Shown here: piece by piece, positions 35,274-46,479 of the stretch
How positions within the stretch are numbered: the first letter of the stretch is position 1
Layout: every line of letters starts with the position of its first letter
Assembly (NCBI RefSeq): GCF_018374135.1
Contig: NZ_JAHAFS010000001.1
Coordinates: 150,881-214,880, forward strand
From: Campylobacter gracilis
Lineage (GTDB): Bacteria; Campylobacterota; Campylobacteria; Campylobacterales; Campylobacteraceae
Direction: 5' to 3'
Length of the DNA: 64,000 bases
Notes under the pieces: model-generated
The model's input: the letters and a program-made list of their open reading frames with translations, nothing else
Databases searched by the model: none
Told to the model about the DNA's origin: nothing
Program-made: the position numbers and the translations under genes

Positions 35274-35305
35274 TATGAGGCGGTTTTTTAATATGCCGCC
35301 TCATA
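35274..35305. terminator. Strong hairpin beyond the RTX pseudogene
   Basis: A perfect 10-bp stem (35274-35283 with 35296-35305, core GAGGCGG/CCGCCTC) and a 12-nt T-rich loop lie 55 bp past the RTX stop. It probably terminates the leftward transcript. Confidence 0.6.
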
Positions 35306-35818
35306 TAAAATTCCAACCTACAAAGTGCTATGCTAGCAAGTGTAATGTCGGCATAGCCCTTAACTCATATAAACTTGCATATCGTCCTTGCGAATATCTT
35401 TTTGGTTAAATTCCAAAGCTTCCGAGTTATCGGCATAGACGTTTAGCTGCTCGATGATCTTGTTTACGGTATCTTGGCTTAGGAAAGCATTGTCTTTTAA
35501 AGTATCCTCTTGAATAACGCCCGGAGCAGAGTTTAGATCTGCAGCGCCGCTAGGATTAAGAGCCGAATTAAGCTTGGATGTGCTCAGGTCCGCATCGTTG
35601 TAAAATTTTGAAACAATAGCCTTTAGTTTGTTCTTATCGCCGTTACCTAAACCATATCCCAGTTGGATTTGGAATTTAAGCTATGCTCATTGGTTTCTTT
35701 TGAGGCAGATGAGACTTCGTTTTCATCGCTCTTAGTAGAGAGTGCAGAATCTGTTTGTAAAAGTGTCGTGGGCTTTACATCATCCGAGCTTTTCAAGAAT
35801 GACGAAATTTGAGCTTCG

Positions 35819-37648
35819 TTATCTATTTTCTAGCAGCTTAGCATTCATCGCTAAAGCAGCAGGCTTGGCATTAGCAATATAGGTTTTACCGAATGTTTTA
35901 TAGATATCCACTGCCTTAATATTCCAATGGTTATTTATTTGAAATTCCTCTACGATGCTATTCTTATCGCTAAAAAAGCCTTTTACTTCCAATACGTCTT
36001 TATTATTCGCATCGATTGGAGCGGTGCTTATTTTTAAATTTACTCCATCCGAGCTGTAATATATTCTATTGCCGGACTTTTTAAAGATCACTTTATCGTA
36101 GCCTCCAAGATCAGCTATACTCTTTATGCCGCCTGCATATTCAAAGGTATTATTTTCACTGCCTCCTACCATAGTGTTTGCATCGCCTATAGGTTTTGCT
36201 TGCTTATTAATAAAATCGCTTCCTAGAATTTTGCCGTCTTTGAACTTTATATTTATATCGTTTACTAACCTGTGTTGATTGATATAATCGTATTCTTCAG
36301 TCGTAGTGCTATAGCCCTCTATTAAAACGGTATCATTTGAAACGGTACTTGATATTAAAAGAGTCTTATTTACTAGATCTAGTTCAAATTTAACATCTTC
36401 TTTGTTTAGATCCTTAAATTTAATCAGATCTCCATTATTAATGCTTGCTACCGTATCCTTGCCGTCGCCCTTAGAAAAAACGAAAGTATTTTTGCCCCTT
36501 ATCTCTTCACCGTAACTTCTATAGCCCCCTTTTAGTATGTCGTTACCTATGCCGCCTTCAAGGATATTTTCTACTCCGATACCGCCAGTTAAAATGTCGT
36601 CTCCGCCCCCACCTTTGATCTCATTATCCATATCGTCATAGCCGTATAGCGTATCATCGTCTGCGTCGGTGCCGATAAGCGATAATCTTTTAATCTCTTC
36701 AATTCCTAATTCTTTGCCATTGGCAAATTTGAAGGTTTTTACGGCATTATTTTCATTGGTTTTATTTTGATCGGTAGCATTTCGTAAAGTAATCGAATCG
36801 CCGGTAGAATTTTTAAGAGATATAACGATATCCTTATAATCTCGATAATTATCATCAGAATATTCGTTTCTAGCTCTTCTGACTATTAAATACTCTTTGC
36901 TTATGCCTTCGCCAAATTTTAGAGTATCGCTATCTTTATCGTTGCTATATTTGGTATAATCATCCATTATTGTGTCATTACCGTCTCCTTTATTAAAAAT
37001 AAAAGTATCATCACCGACTCCGCCGCTTAAAATATCGTCTCCTTTGCCGCCGATTAAGATATCATCGCCTCTATCTACGTAAAGCTCGTCATTTCCGCCA
37101 TTGCCCACTATAGTGTTGTTTGCGTCGCTATAGCCTCTTATCGTTTCACTTCCGTCGGTTCCTACCAAAGATAATGCAATAATATCTTCAAAGCTTAACT
37201 TATCGCCATTAGCAAATTCGAAAGTTTCTATACCATAGTCAGGATAAGGCTTGTTATCAAAAATAACGCTTCGTATAGTTATGGAATCTCTGTCATTATT
37301 TTTAAATTTGATCGTTAAGCAACTAGGATTCTCATCCGCTTCATTATTCTTGCCTTTAAATATGATGATGTCTTCTTTATTTATACCCTGTCCGAATTTG
37401 AGCGTATCACTTCCACTGTGATCTTCTATAATATCAGCTCCATCGCCAATATTATAGATATAAGTATCATCGCCATATTCACCGTTAAGCATATCATCTC
37501 CGGCCCCGCCAATTAAGGTGTCGTTATTTTCGCCACCATATATAATATCATTACCCTCTTCACCGTATAAGATATCGTTGCCGTAATTACCATTTAAGGT
37601 ATCATTTCCATCCCCACCGTATATAGTATCATTCAGACCCCCCGCCAT
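35819..37648 (-). pseudogene. RTX pseudogene, 3' large fragment
   Basis: 609 codons: a block of GGDGNDTLNG nonapeptide repeats, two ~100-residue modules each with more repeats, and a final non-repeat region (from about residue 390) ending KLLENR. A frameshift at the stop hides the true end, which continues in two other frames (NEAQISSFLKSSDD, then GLGNGDKNKLKAIVSKFYND) to 35360. Confidence 0.75.
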
Positions 37649-37976
37649 TTAGAGTATCATCTCCCTTGTTTCCTTTGATCACGCTATCCATATCGTTATA
37701 TCCGTACAATTTATCATTATTATCGGTGCCTATTAAATACAATCTTTTGATGCCATTAAAGGTTAATTTGTCTCCATTAAAGAATTCAAAATCATTCACG
37801 ACATAATCGTAGTTTGTAGAACGATCCTTAATAACATTTTTAAGCGTTATAGAGTCTGTACTACTATTTTTAAATTGGATTGTCATATCGCTATAACCAT
37901 AATTTTTAGGATTCTTGCTTATTGATACGATGACGTCTTCTTTAAATATTCCTTCTCCAAATTTAAGGGTATCCAC
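37629..37976 (-). pseudogene. RTX pseudogene fragment ending at a G6 run
   Basis: 115 codons; the same frame is open upstream to the TAA at 38349. It ends in KGDDTLNGGGSE and stops because the G run at 37638-37643 is one base too long for the next frame; removing one G joins it to GLNDTIYGGDGNDTL. Confidence 0.7.
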
Positions 37977-38449
37977 TCCGCCGACATCTTCTATTATATC
38001 ATTACCATCGCCTTTATTAAAAATATAGGTATCGTCTTTTGCTACACCGATTAGAGTATCATTTCCTTCGCCTTCTATTAGGGTATCGTTGCCACTGCCG
38101 CTTTCGATTAGATCATTGCCGTCTCCGCCGTATATAGTATCATCCCAACCTTGACCGTAGAGTTTATCGTCTCCGCCTCCTCCTTTTATGATATTATTTG
38201 CATGGACATAACCTACAATGTTCTCGCTACTGTCGGAACCAATTAAAGATAGCTTTTTGATATCTTCGAAGCTCAGCTTATCACCATTAGCAAACTTAAA
38301 TCCCTCTGTGATATTATTATTTTTATTTTTATTTCTGTCGATAACGTTTTACATAGTTATGGAATCATCTTTTGGAGAATTTTTATAGAGTATGGATATA
38401 TCCGAATATTCCTTTTGTTTAGTGTAATAATTCATTCTCACAACTCTTT

Positions 38450-39019
38450 TTACGATGAGATCCTATTGCTTATTTCTTTGCCAAATTTAATAGTATCGGT
38501 GCCGTCTACGTCTTGTACTATATCGTTGCCGTCGCCTTTATTGAATATGTAAGTATCATCTGCTGCACCACCATTTAGAATGTCATCGTCTTTACCGCCG
38601 ATTAAGGTGTCGTTACCGCGTTCACCGTAGAGTTCGTCATCTCCACCACCGCCGATTAAAACATTCTTTTCAAGATCATCGTAAGCTGTTATAACATCAT
38701 TTTTATCGCTTCCTATCTGAGATAATTTCTTAATATCTTCGAAGTTTAAGCTCTCGCCGTTTACAAATTGGAAATTTTCTATTGACGTGTATATATCTGT
38801 TTTACTTCCTATAATAACATTTTTCAATGTTATGGAATCGGTTTCATTATGCTTAAATTTAATGATTATATCCCTTGAATCGTTTAATGACCCATATGCA
38901 TTCTTGCTTATATTTCTTGAAATAATTAGATCCTCTTTTTGTATGCCCTCACAGAATTTAATTGTATCAACACCGTTAAAGCCTTCTATAATATCCTCTC
39001 CATCACCTCTAGTAAACAT
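38450..39019 (-). pseudogene. RTX pseudogene fragment
   Basis: 189 codons, one complete module-plus-repeat unit: FTRGDGEDIIEGFNGVDTIKF, the ~100-residue module, then GGGGDDELYGERGNDTLIGG repeats. The frame breaks near 38455 and resumes as DLIVKRVVRMNYY in another frame. Confidence 0.7.
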
Positions 39020-39060
39020 GTACGTACCATCTCCCGCTCCACCGTTTAGGGTATTGTTTC

Positions 39061-39351
39061 CTATTCCTCCAACAAAGTATCGTTATTGTTGTCTCCGTAA
39101 AGCCTGCCGTTACCTCTGTTGCCGATTAGGGTATTATCTTCACCATTATAGCCGTAAATTGTATTATCGGTATCATCTCCGATAAGAGATAGCTTTTTAA
39201 TCTCATCCATATTCATCTTATCGCCGTTAGCGAATTCAACAACTTGAATATTAGGAGAGGTAAGAGTTATGCTATCACTAGCATTATCTTTAAAAGATAA
39301 AAGTATGTATCCATTGGAATTATGAGAAACAATTAAATCTTTTTTATCCAA
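39061..39351 (-). pseudogene. RTX pseudogene fragment
   Basis: 96 codons shown, but the frame really opens near 39410 right after the frameshift. It contains the inter-repeat module (KKDLIVSHNSNG, VEFANGDKMNMDEIKKLSLIG) and a degenerate repeat block ending at an out-of-frame TAG near 39062. Confidence 0.7.
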
Positions 39352-39392
39352 TCCGGTACCTAGTTTGAGAATATTATTACCGCCGTAATCGA

Positions 39393-41750
39393 TTATAGTA
39401 TCAGCTTCATCATCTTTATTATAGACATAGGTTCATTGCCGTAACCGCCGTTTAGTGTATCGTTACCGTCTCCTCCAAATAGTTGGTCATTGCCATCATC
39501 TCCATGCAGCTCGTCATTTCCGTCATTTCCATTTATGGTGTCGTTTCCATTACCACCATATATTATGTCATCTCCGCCAAGCCCCGATATGATATTATCT
39601 TTCATATCGCCGTATAAATTATCATTACCTTGTGTCGGTTGTGGTGCTAAAATTTCAATTATTTTATTAATATCCCACTGGATGCCGTTTTGAAAGATAA
39701 TTTTTTCTATCGCTCCATTTCCTATATCGCCGTTGTATTCGAAAAAATTATCTATTTGAATAACATCATTAGTCTTGGCTTTATTATCATCCAGTCTGGT
39801 AATGTAAATAGAAGTTTTATTGCGAGTTAGTTCGATATTTTCAGGTTTTATATTTTTAGAAAATACGATGCTATCTACACCGGCACTATCATAAACTCTA
39901 TCTTTTCCAAATGATATATCGAAATAATACATATCATTTCCGGCTCCGCCAAATAGCATATCATCGCCACGGCCGCCTATGATAATATTATCTTTATTAT
40001 CTCCGCTTAAATTATCATTTCCGCCTGTCCCTTCTACCGAATTTATCACAAATTTTAAATTTTCAATTTCGCTTAGCCACCCAGCTTCAATCGTTTCAAA
40101 TACACTTTGATATTTTGTGTTGTAAGTGCCTAAATTCTTTGCGGTATTTATTAGTTTTCTAACTTGTATAATGTTATCTGCGGAAATGTCCGCATAATCA
40201 ACATTTGGTAATAAATCGGCAATTCTATCTTTTAAAGCTTTAAAAGCTATGCTTAAATCGCCCGTTTGATTTTTCTCCCATTGCAAAGGCAAGATACCTG
40301 CAAACAAATCTTTAAATTCGCTTTGAGCTGAAATTTGAGCTTGTACGTATTTGACAAATTTATTAAACTCATCTATCAAAAGCGGTGCTGCCTGACCATG
40401 CGGGTTTGGATCTTTTTCGTCCCAACACCAAATTCCAAGATAACCTTTGCCTGTTAAATGCTCTAATGCAACCAATTGACGAGCATCCATTACATGTGAA
40501 TAAACTTTTTTCGGGTCTCTTGAGTTTGGATCTATTTGGTCTGAGTTAGCCCAACGATAGATTATGTCGTTTATCATCTCATTTTGTTTGGCTTTATCTG
40601 AGGCAATGTAGTTTTGAACCATTGTTTGTAAAACTTTATCTTTTGCCATAGCTTGGTGTAAATTTAGAACCTCTCCAAAGGCATAAATTTGCGGAAGCGC
40701 TTCTATTTCAGCAGACAAGACAATCTTTTCTCCTACATATCTTGTATCTGCCGTGTGAGTATCAAGCCATACATCGCTGATTGTAGTTGTATTTCCGTTT
40801 GTAAAGGTTATATTTGAAGTTTGTCTGTGTTCGTTGCCGTTTTCATCGATAAAGTTGCTATTTGTGTAGTTTAAATTTATCTCTTTTATACCAAGCTCTT
40901 TTAGAGATTTTAATTCGTTGTCGTCTAGTTTAGCGTTTTGGTTGGCATCTTGCCAGATTGCTAAGTTTTCATAGGCTAGCGCGTCTAGCTCATTTATCAC
41001 CCCGTCTTTGTTTTCATCGAATTCTTTTAGAGCTTCAAAGCCGTTATTAGCCAAGCTTCCATCTCTTAGTAAAGTATGATTTCCAAATAGTTCGCTTCCG
41101 TTTGTTATGCTATTTGTGATTAAGGTTTTATTGATTAGAATTCCGTCATTTTTATCTATCCAAGAGGTATTTTCTGCGAATTCGTTGTTATCCAGGTCGA
41201 AGTATGTTTTACTGTTTTTTCTTGATATTGTTTTTACTCCGTCACCGTTTAAGTCAATCACAATAGGTGAAGTTTTAGTTGAAGCAGGAGTTGTATCCGG
41301 GAAAGTATCGTTTGGGCTGTCATCTTCATCGTCATCTATGATTTTGCCGGTACCGTGTTTTAATATCTTGGCTTTTAGTTTATCTGAGGTTTGGATGATT
41401 GTAGGAGTTACATCAAATTCTCTATCCTCTTGTTTGTCCGTATTGCTGTCCCATGTATAGGTATAGGTATTTCCCCGCTCATATTGCGCTAAATTTAGAT
41501 TGTATTTTTTGATATATTCTTCGCTTGGATCACCGAAAAGATATTTTTTATCTCCTATTCCCAGTATAAGAAATTCACCTTTTTCGATAGAGCCTTGTAG
41601 CAAGATATTGGAATTCAAAGACTTTTTACCACTATCTCCTTCGTTTGTTTGGTTGTTGCTTATACTTATACCAATCTCATCTGCATCGAGAAGGATGGTG
41701 TTTAGGATATGCATTTCCATTTTCGTATTTAAAATCCTTTTTATATCCAT
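39393..41750 (-). pseudogene. RTX pseudogene, large fragment with FrpC-like self-processing module
   Basis: 785 codons. From about residue 155, SPIVIDLNGDGVKTI begins a region like the Neisseria FrpC self-processing module: FDLDNN, GSELFGNHT, LKEFDENKDGVINELD and WQDANQNAKLDDNELKSL. In FrpC the module starts with Asp-Pro, cleaved autocatalytically; here the residue before Pro is Ser, so the cleavage Asp is absent. After about 200 residues of linker come GGxGNDxx repeats (LSGDNKDNIIIGGRGDDMLF onward), a ~100-residue module and a second repeat block. The frame is lost at 39411. Confidence 0.8.
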
Positions 41751-41894
41751 TGATTGTTATTGTGTTACCGCCTTTTTTGACGGTTAGTTTATCGCCTTCT
41801 AATTTATGCTCTATCTTCCTATCTTCGCTTAGATATACTCATTTATCCTTATTGTGGGTTCCACCCGTTAGAGTAGAGGCATTTAAGAAAAGCC

Positions 41895-42149
41895 CTACCT
41901 TTGCCGTCGCCTGTCTTCTACGATATCTTTATATCCTACGTAGTAGGTATCAAAGCCTTTGCCGCCATACATCTTGTCTGTACCTTCTCCGCCGATTAAA
42001 GTATCTTCCGCCCCATCATCATTTTTTCCATCCCTATCGTGCCCGTAAAGTATATCATCGTATCTTGTGCCGGCTATGATATCCGCCCCAGCACCGCCTA
42101 TATAGGTTATGCCATTGGGTATATGTTCTTTATAGCGATTTAGAAGCAA
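41895..42149 (-). pseudogene. RTX pseudogene, 5'-most readable fragment
   Basis: About 84 codons with the RTX motifs YIGGAGADIIAGTRYDDILYG and LIGGEGTDKMYGGKGFDTYYV. The frame runs a further 19 codons upstream without an ATG and ends at the frameshift near 41915. Continuation lies in another frame as far as 41720. Confidence 0.75.
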
Positions 42150-42206
42150 ATCAGCAGCTGCATCGGGACACCAATACTCTTTTACAATTATAGAATTTTA
42201 ATCGGC

Positions 42207-42560
42207 GATTTTTAGTTAATACGCTAAATTTATAATCATGATGCTTTTGTAAAACGTAGCTGAAGCTACTTGATGGCAATAAATGACTTTTTTTGATAAT
42301 GTATCCAAGCGATAGGATTCGATGCATAGATAAAATTTAATAGTCATAGCCAAAAGCACAAAACAAATTTATCTTTGATACCGCAATAGCTAAACATCGT
42401 TATTGCTCTTAAAAAAATAGCCTATATGAATGATTTAATGGCAGTATATTTTTATAGTTCGCGCAACATAATCTTTCATATCAGGCGCCGCAGTAGCGAG
42501 TTTATCAAAGCAGCCTTTACATTCAACCACAACGCCCAATATAGATAAATTATTTAGAAT
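42207..42560. other. Gene-free junction between the RTX remnant and the polysaccharide locus
   Basis: AT-rich, with no recognisable gene and no clear 5' end for the RTX gene. It may mark the deletion that removed the RTX N-terminus. Confidence 0.45.
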
Positions 42561-43784
42561 TTATCTGTTTTCGGTGCTACCGGCTTTAAATTTATCATAA
42601 ATTAACACCACGAAAGCAGAGATCATAAGCCCCAGCACCATAGATATAACTAAAATTATTAATTTTTTAGGTCTATCCGGATAATCCGAAGCGATTATTC
42701 CTGCGACTATATGAGTATTTTGATAATTATATGGCTTTAACGAAAGCTCTAAAATAGCCTTTTTCTCAAGAAGTGCATTAAGCTCACTGGTTTGCAAATT
42801 TATCAGGTTGCGCTGAAGTTCCGGTAATTTATTGGTCATTATGCTATCCCTATCGGACTGCAAATTTTCTAAATCCACATTTAATAATCTATCTAATCTG
42901 TTTTGAGCATTGGGTATAGTCTGAGATATAAGAAGGTTTTTTTGTTCTTCCAATGATATCAAATTTTGCTTAGCATTCAAAATCTGCGAATAATATCCTT
43001 GCTCTAGAATCTGCCTAGATATCGTGCTTTCTGCGGAGCTTACTTTTCTGCCGGATTGTAATTCATCTAAATTCTTTTGATACTTCTGCAGAATATCATT
43101 ATTTAATTTTATATTATCATCTATAGCAACCATACTTATATTATTTATAGCCTCTAGATCTTTCTTTGCCGCAGGAATGGTCATTTCTTGCATATATTTT
43201 ATACTTCTATCAATACGTGGAATTTGATAGTTTTTTATATAAGCGATCTGCTGTTCGACAGATACGATCCTATTATTTTTTAAATAATTTAGTTGTCTAT
43301 TTACGTTCTCTACATCTGATTTAACCTTTTCTAAATAAGCATCCAGAATATTTTTATGCTCTTTAGCAAGTAATTCTATGATTTTACTAATTTTCCCCAC
43401 TGCTATATTACGAGATTTTCCATACACCTCTAAATTTATAAATTTTAGGTTATCTTTAACATTATCGATCTTTTTAACTTCATAATCCAGCTCTTTCGTA
43501 TTCTTAAGCAAATCTATATAGTGAGTCTGTAACTTTCGAGTAACATCGATTGGATTTTCTAGGCTAAACTCCTGAACCAGACCACTTTGAGGATTTGTTT
43601 CTTTATAATACCCAATCTCTACCAACGCCGTTGCTTTATACCACGGAGTAGCAAATAGAATGTACAAAAGCCCAACCGCAATAAATCCACAAGTTACTAT
43701 ACAAATTTGCTTTTTATATTTCCATATTTTTTTTGCCAAATCTAGCAAATCAATCTCATCATCTTCACAATAATTCTGTTGCAT
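42561..43784 (-). CDS. wzz: Wzz-family polysaccharide chain-length regulator
   Basis: The 407-aa product has two membrane helices (about residues 33-52 and 375-397) framing a long periplasmic coiled-coil region (about 130-350, dense in Asn, Gln, Lys and Leu). This is the polysaccharide co-polymerase layout. The N-terminal EIDLLDLAKKIWKYKK and ALVEIGYYKE are typical Wzz signatures. It sets the length of Wzy-polymerised chains at the inner membrane. It is last gene of the leftward locus, 21 bp after the WbaP-like gene. Its coiled coil is longer than in classical O-antigen Wzz, closer to capsule/exopolysaccharide types lacking the kinase domain. Confidence 0.85.
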   Translation of the reverse strand: MQQNYCEDDEIDLLDLAKKIWKYKKQICIVTCGFIAVGLLYILFATPWYKATALVEIGYYKETNPQSGLVQEFSLENPIDVTRKLQTHYIDLLKNTKELDYEVKKIDNVKDNLKFINLEVYGKSRNIAVGKISKIIELLAKEHKNILDAYLEKVKSDVENVNRQLNYLKNNRIVSVEQQIAYIKNYQIPRIDRSIKYMQEMTIPAAKKDLEAINNISMVAIDDNIKLNNDILQKYQKNLDELQSGRKVSSAESTISRQILEQGYYSQILNAKQNLISLEEQKNLLISQTIPNAQNRLDRLLNVDLENLQSDRDSIMTNKLPELQRNLINLQTSELNALLEKKAILELSLKPYNYQNTHIVAGIIASDYPDRPKKLIILVISMVLGLMISAFVVLIYDKFKAGSTENR

Positions 43785-43805
43785 ATTTCTTCTCCAAATT
43801 AAAAT

Positions 43806-45113
43806 TTAAATTGCACCCTCTCGAACAAGGACCACCTTAAAGGTTTTTATAATTATCACGATATCATTCCATATCGACCAGTTTTTCATATACCACGCAT
43901 CCATGCCCGCCCTGGTCGCAAAATCCACATCGCTGCGCCCGCTCACCTGCCAAAGCCCAGTAATACCAGGCTTGACGGCTAGTATGAGATCCATATTATT
44001 TTTAAACTCACTCCCCTCACAGGGCAGATACGGCCTAGGCCCAACAATACTCATATCGTCTTTTAAAACATTGAGAATTTGAGGCAGTTCGTCCAAAGAT
44101 GTCTTTCTTAAAATTTTACCAATTTTAGTAATTCTAGGATCGTTTTTATATTTTTTAAAAATAACATAATGTTCGACTTCGTCCGGATTATTGTTTAGCC
44201 ACTCTTTCATAAAGCCCTGATCGGAATGCATGGATCTAAATTTCAAGCACATAAACTTTTTGCCGTGCAGTCCAAGCCTTGGCTGCGAAAAGAATACCCG
44301 CTCATTTGGTTCATCAAATTTTATCATGAGTGCAGTGAGTGCAAAAATAGGTAACCAAATCGGTAATGTAACTAAGATTAAAAATATATCCAGTGCACGC
44401 TTAAGAGCAATATTAATTTTATTCTTCAAAGAATTTCGTATCGCAAAGAGGCTGGTACGCGAGGCAAAAACGCTGTAAATATCTGCCTGCGTAAAATCGT
44501 ATGAGCGCAGCACAGGGGTGAATAAAATTTCTTTGTTCTTTCTGATATTATGTTCAATAAGCTCGTTCAAGGCTTTCGCACCAAGCCTGCTTCCACCGAT
44601 AAATAGCACGTCGTAGTCCCTGCCTAGCGCCCTTACATACCCCAAATACGCGCTTTCTAAGACGGCGTTTTCAAACTCCTCGCCCTCGCCTAAAATTTTC
44701 GCCCTCTTTTGCCATAGGCCAAATTTGAAAAGCCTCCTTTTCGTTACGAGCTTAAAAAGCGGCAAAACCACCGCCATAAAGGCAAAGCTCAGAATAAAGC
44801 TGGCTCGCGAAAATTCATAATTGACTTTGATTAAAGCAAGCAGCGCAAGGCTTAGTAAAAGCCCAAAAAAGCAACTTCTTACTAAAATTCTACTCTCGTG
44901 CCAAAAATCATACCGCCTCGAATAGATCCCCTGATAGAAAAATAGAAATATCATTATGACGTAAGACGGCGCGAAGCCTTGATACCTGCCGATGTCTAGC
45001 AGCGCGCTATCGCCGTAGAGCAGATTTTTAAACACCACGGCAAGTCCGAAGCAAAGCCAGATGCCGAAAATATCGACTGCCAAGATTATCAAAACGCAGA
45101 GTTGCTTTTTCAT
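43806..45113 (-). CDS. Undecaprenyl-phosphate glycosyl-1-phosphate transferase (WbaP-like)
   Basis: 435 aa. Four N-terminal hydrophobic helices (residues 1-120), a cytoplasmic Rossmann-like middle, one more helix (about 240-262) and the bacterial sugar-transferase domain: ALDIFLILVTLPIWLP, FFSQPRLGLHGKKFMCLKFRSM, KTSLDELPQILNVLKDDMSI and VGPRPYL. It transfers the first sugar-1-phosphate to undecaprenyl phosphate, starting the repeat unit. Which sugar cannot be told, though galactose or glucose is usual for this type. It is 1 bp after manC. Confidence 0.9.
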   Translation of the reverse strand: MKKQLCVLIILAVDIFGIWLCFGLAVVFKNLLYGDSALLDIGRYQGFAPSYVIMIFLFFYQGIYSRRYDFWHESRILVRSCFFGLLLSLALLALIKVNYEFSRASFILSFAFMAVVLPLFKLVTKRRLFKFGLWQKRAKILGEGEEFENAVLESAYLGYVRALGRDYDVLFIGGSRLGAKALNELIEHNIRKNKEILFTPVLRSYDFTQADIYSVFASRTSLFAIRNSLKNKINIALKRALDIFLILVTLPIWLPIFALTALMIKFDEPNERVFFSQPRLGLHGKKFMCLKFRSMHSDQGFMKEWLNNNPDEVEHYVIFKKYKNDPRITKIGKILRKTSLDELPQILNVLKDDMSIVGPRPYLPCEGSEFKNNMDLILAVKPGITGLWQVSGRSDVDFATRAGMDAWYMKNWSIWNDIVIIIKTFKVVLVREGAI

Positions 45114-45114
45114 C

Positions 45115-46479
45115 CTAACTCCTATTAAAATCGTCTTGCAGACGCACGATATCGTCCTCGCCGGTGTAGCTACCGACTTGAGCTTCGATTAGCACGACGG
45201 GGATTTTACCTTCGTTTGCGAGGCGATGGACCTCACCCATCCTAATAAACGTAGATTCATTCTCGCGCAGCAAGAAATTTCGTTCGCCCACAGTCACGGT
45301 CGCGGTGCCGCTAACGACGATCCAGTGCTCGTTGCGATGGTAGTGCTTCTGCAGCGATAGCCGCTTGCCGGGCTTAACGACGATACGCTTGATCTTGTAA
45401 CCGCGCTCATCTTCGAGCACCGTGTAGCTGCCCCACGGGCGGTGCGTCGTTATGTGCACGCGCGTTAGATCGCTATCTCCGAGCCGCTTTACCACCTGCT
45501 TTACCTTTTGGGTAGAGCCCTTTTTGCATATGAGCAGGGCATCTTTGGTATCGACGATAGCAAGATCCTCGACATCTATGGCTGCTATCGTGCGGCCCGA
45601 GCCGATGATGAGATTGTTTTTAGAATTTAGAGTGATATTTTGCTCCCTTGCGGTGTTGCCGTTCGCGTCTTTGGGCAGCTCGGCGTCTAAGCTATCGAAG
45701 CTTCCCAGATCGCTCCAGCCGATGTCTGCGGGTACGACCTTAGCAAGGCTCGTGCGCTCCATAACCGCGTAGTCGATGCTATCTGCTGGGATTTCTTGCA
45801 TATCGCCTAGTTTAATTCTAATCGGATTTTCCGCGTTAGAATTTTCATGCGCACGGACGCAGGCTTCGTAAATTTCAGGACTACGCGCCTTTAGCTCGCC
45901 TAAAAATACACCCGCTTTGAACATAAACATGCCGCTGTTCCAATAAAAATTCCCAGCCGCTATGTAGCTTTGCGCCGCCGCAAGCTCAGGCTTTTCGTGA
46001 AATTTTAACACGTCCTCGCCGTTTGCTTCGATATAGCCGTAGCCCGTATTTGCATCCGCTGGCTTGATACCAAACGTCACCAAAAATCCCTGCTTCGCAA
46101 GCTCGCGTGCGCGCAAGACGCTGTTTTTATACGCCGCTTCGTCTTTAATTAGATGATCGCTCGGCGTTACGAAAACGATCTCCTCGGCCTTCAAGCTCAA
46201 ACACGCAAGCGCGATCGCAGGGGCCGTGTTTCTGCCGACGGGCTCGAGCAGAAATTTTACGCCACGCGCGCCTAAAGTCTCAAGCTGATCGAGCGCCAAA
46301 AAATACTGCTGCTCATTCGAGACGACGAGCGTGCGCTCGCATAGCGGGGAGTTTCGCTCGTAGCTCATCATAAAAAGCGAGCGATCGCCAAAGAGGCGCA
46401 CGAACTGCTTCGGCATAAGCGTGCGGCTGATGGGCCACAGTCTCGTGCCGCTGCCGCCGCTTAGGATTATATTAGTCAT
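45115..46479 (-). CDS. manC: Bifunctional mannose-6-phosphate isomerase / mannose-1-phosphate guanylyltransferase
   Basis: The 454-aa product has the nucleotidyltransferase signature LSGGSGTRLWPISR at the N-terminus, FVTPSDHLI and FHEKPE. The C-terminal cupin isomerase domain shows TTHRPWGSYTVLEDERGY and KRLSLQKHYHRNEHW with the metal histidines. It supplies GDP-mannose to Gmd. No phosphomannomutase gene is in the window, so that step must come from elsewhere. It overlaps the upstream GT4 gene by 8 bp. It is more GC-rich than the genes between 49.5 and 58 kb. Confidence 0.95.
   Translation of the reverse strand: MTNIILSGGSGTRLWPISRTLMPKQFVRLFGDRSLFMMSYERNSPLCERTLVVSNEQQYFLALDQLETLGARGVKFLLEPVGRNTAPAIALACLSLKAEEIVFVTPSDHLIKDEAAYKNSVLRARELAKQGFLVTFGIKPADANTGYGYIEANGEDVLKFHEKPELAAAQSYIAAGNFYWNSGMFMFKAGVFLGELKARSPEIYEACVRAHENSNAENPIRIKLGDMQEIPADSIDYAVMERTSLAKVVPADIGWSDLGSFDSLDAELPKDANGNTAREQNITLNSKNNLIIGSGRTIAAIDVEDLAIVDTKDALLICKKGSTQKVKQVVKRLGDSDLTRVHITTHRPWGSYTVLEDERGYKIKRIVVKPGKRLSLQKHYHRNEHWIVVSGTATVTVGERNFLLRENESTFIRMGEVHRLANEGKIPVVLIEAQVGSYTGEDDIVRLQDDFNRS

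Larger units (their letters stand above)
35360..42206 (-). pseudogene. Decayed RTX (FrpC-like) calcium-binding exoprotein gene
   Basis: One leftward gene can be followed across 6.8 kb only by changing frame or reading through stops. Lesions: frameshift near 41915, TGA 41839-41841, frameshift near 41725, near 39411, near 39062, near 38455, TAA 38349-38351, an indel in a G6 run (37638-37643), and frameshifts near 35820 and 35690. Across each break the homology continues, for example GND|TYVYNKDDEADTI at 39411. The final frame ends RKDDMQVYMS at 35360. Content: a FrpC-type self-processing-like module, then several blocks of GGxGNDxL calcium-binding repeats alternating with ~100-residue modules. 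The normal N-terminus is missing. RTX proteins leave through type I secretion; no TolC/HlyBD genes are seen. Confidence 0.9.

Noticed and set aside
35819..41750. Tandem DNA repeats in the RTX region
   Set aside because: They are explained by the GGxGNDxL calcium-binding protein repeats.
42155..42172. Ten bases identical to the tRNA-Lys 3' end (CGGGACACCA), a possible distal attachment site
   Set aside because: Only 10 bp match, the flanks do not, and the bases lie inside the readable RTX frame, so chance is likely. The real far end may be elsewhere.
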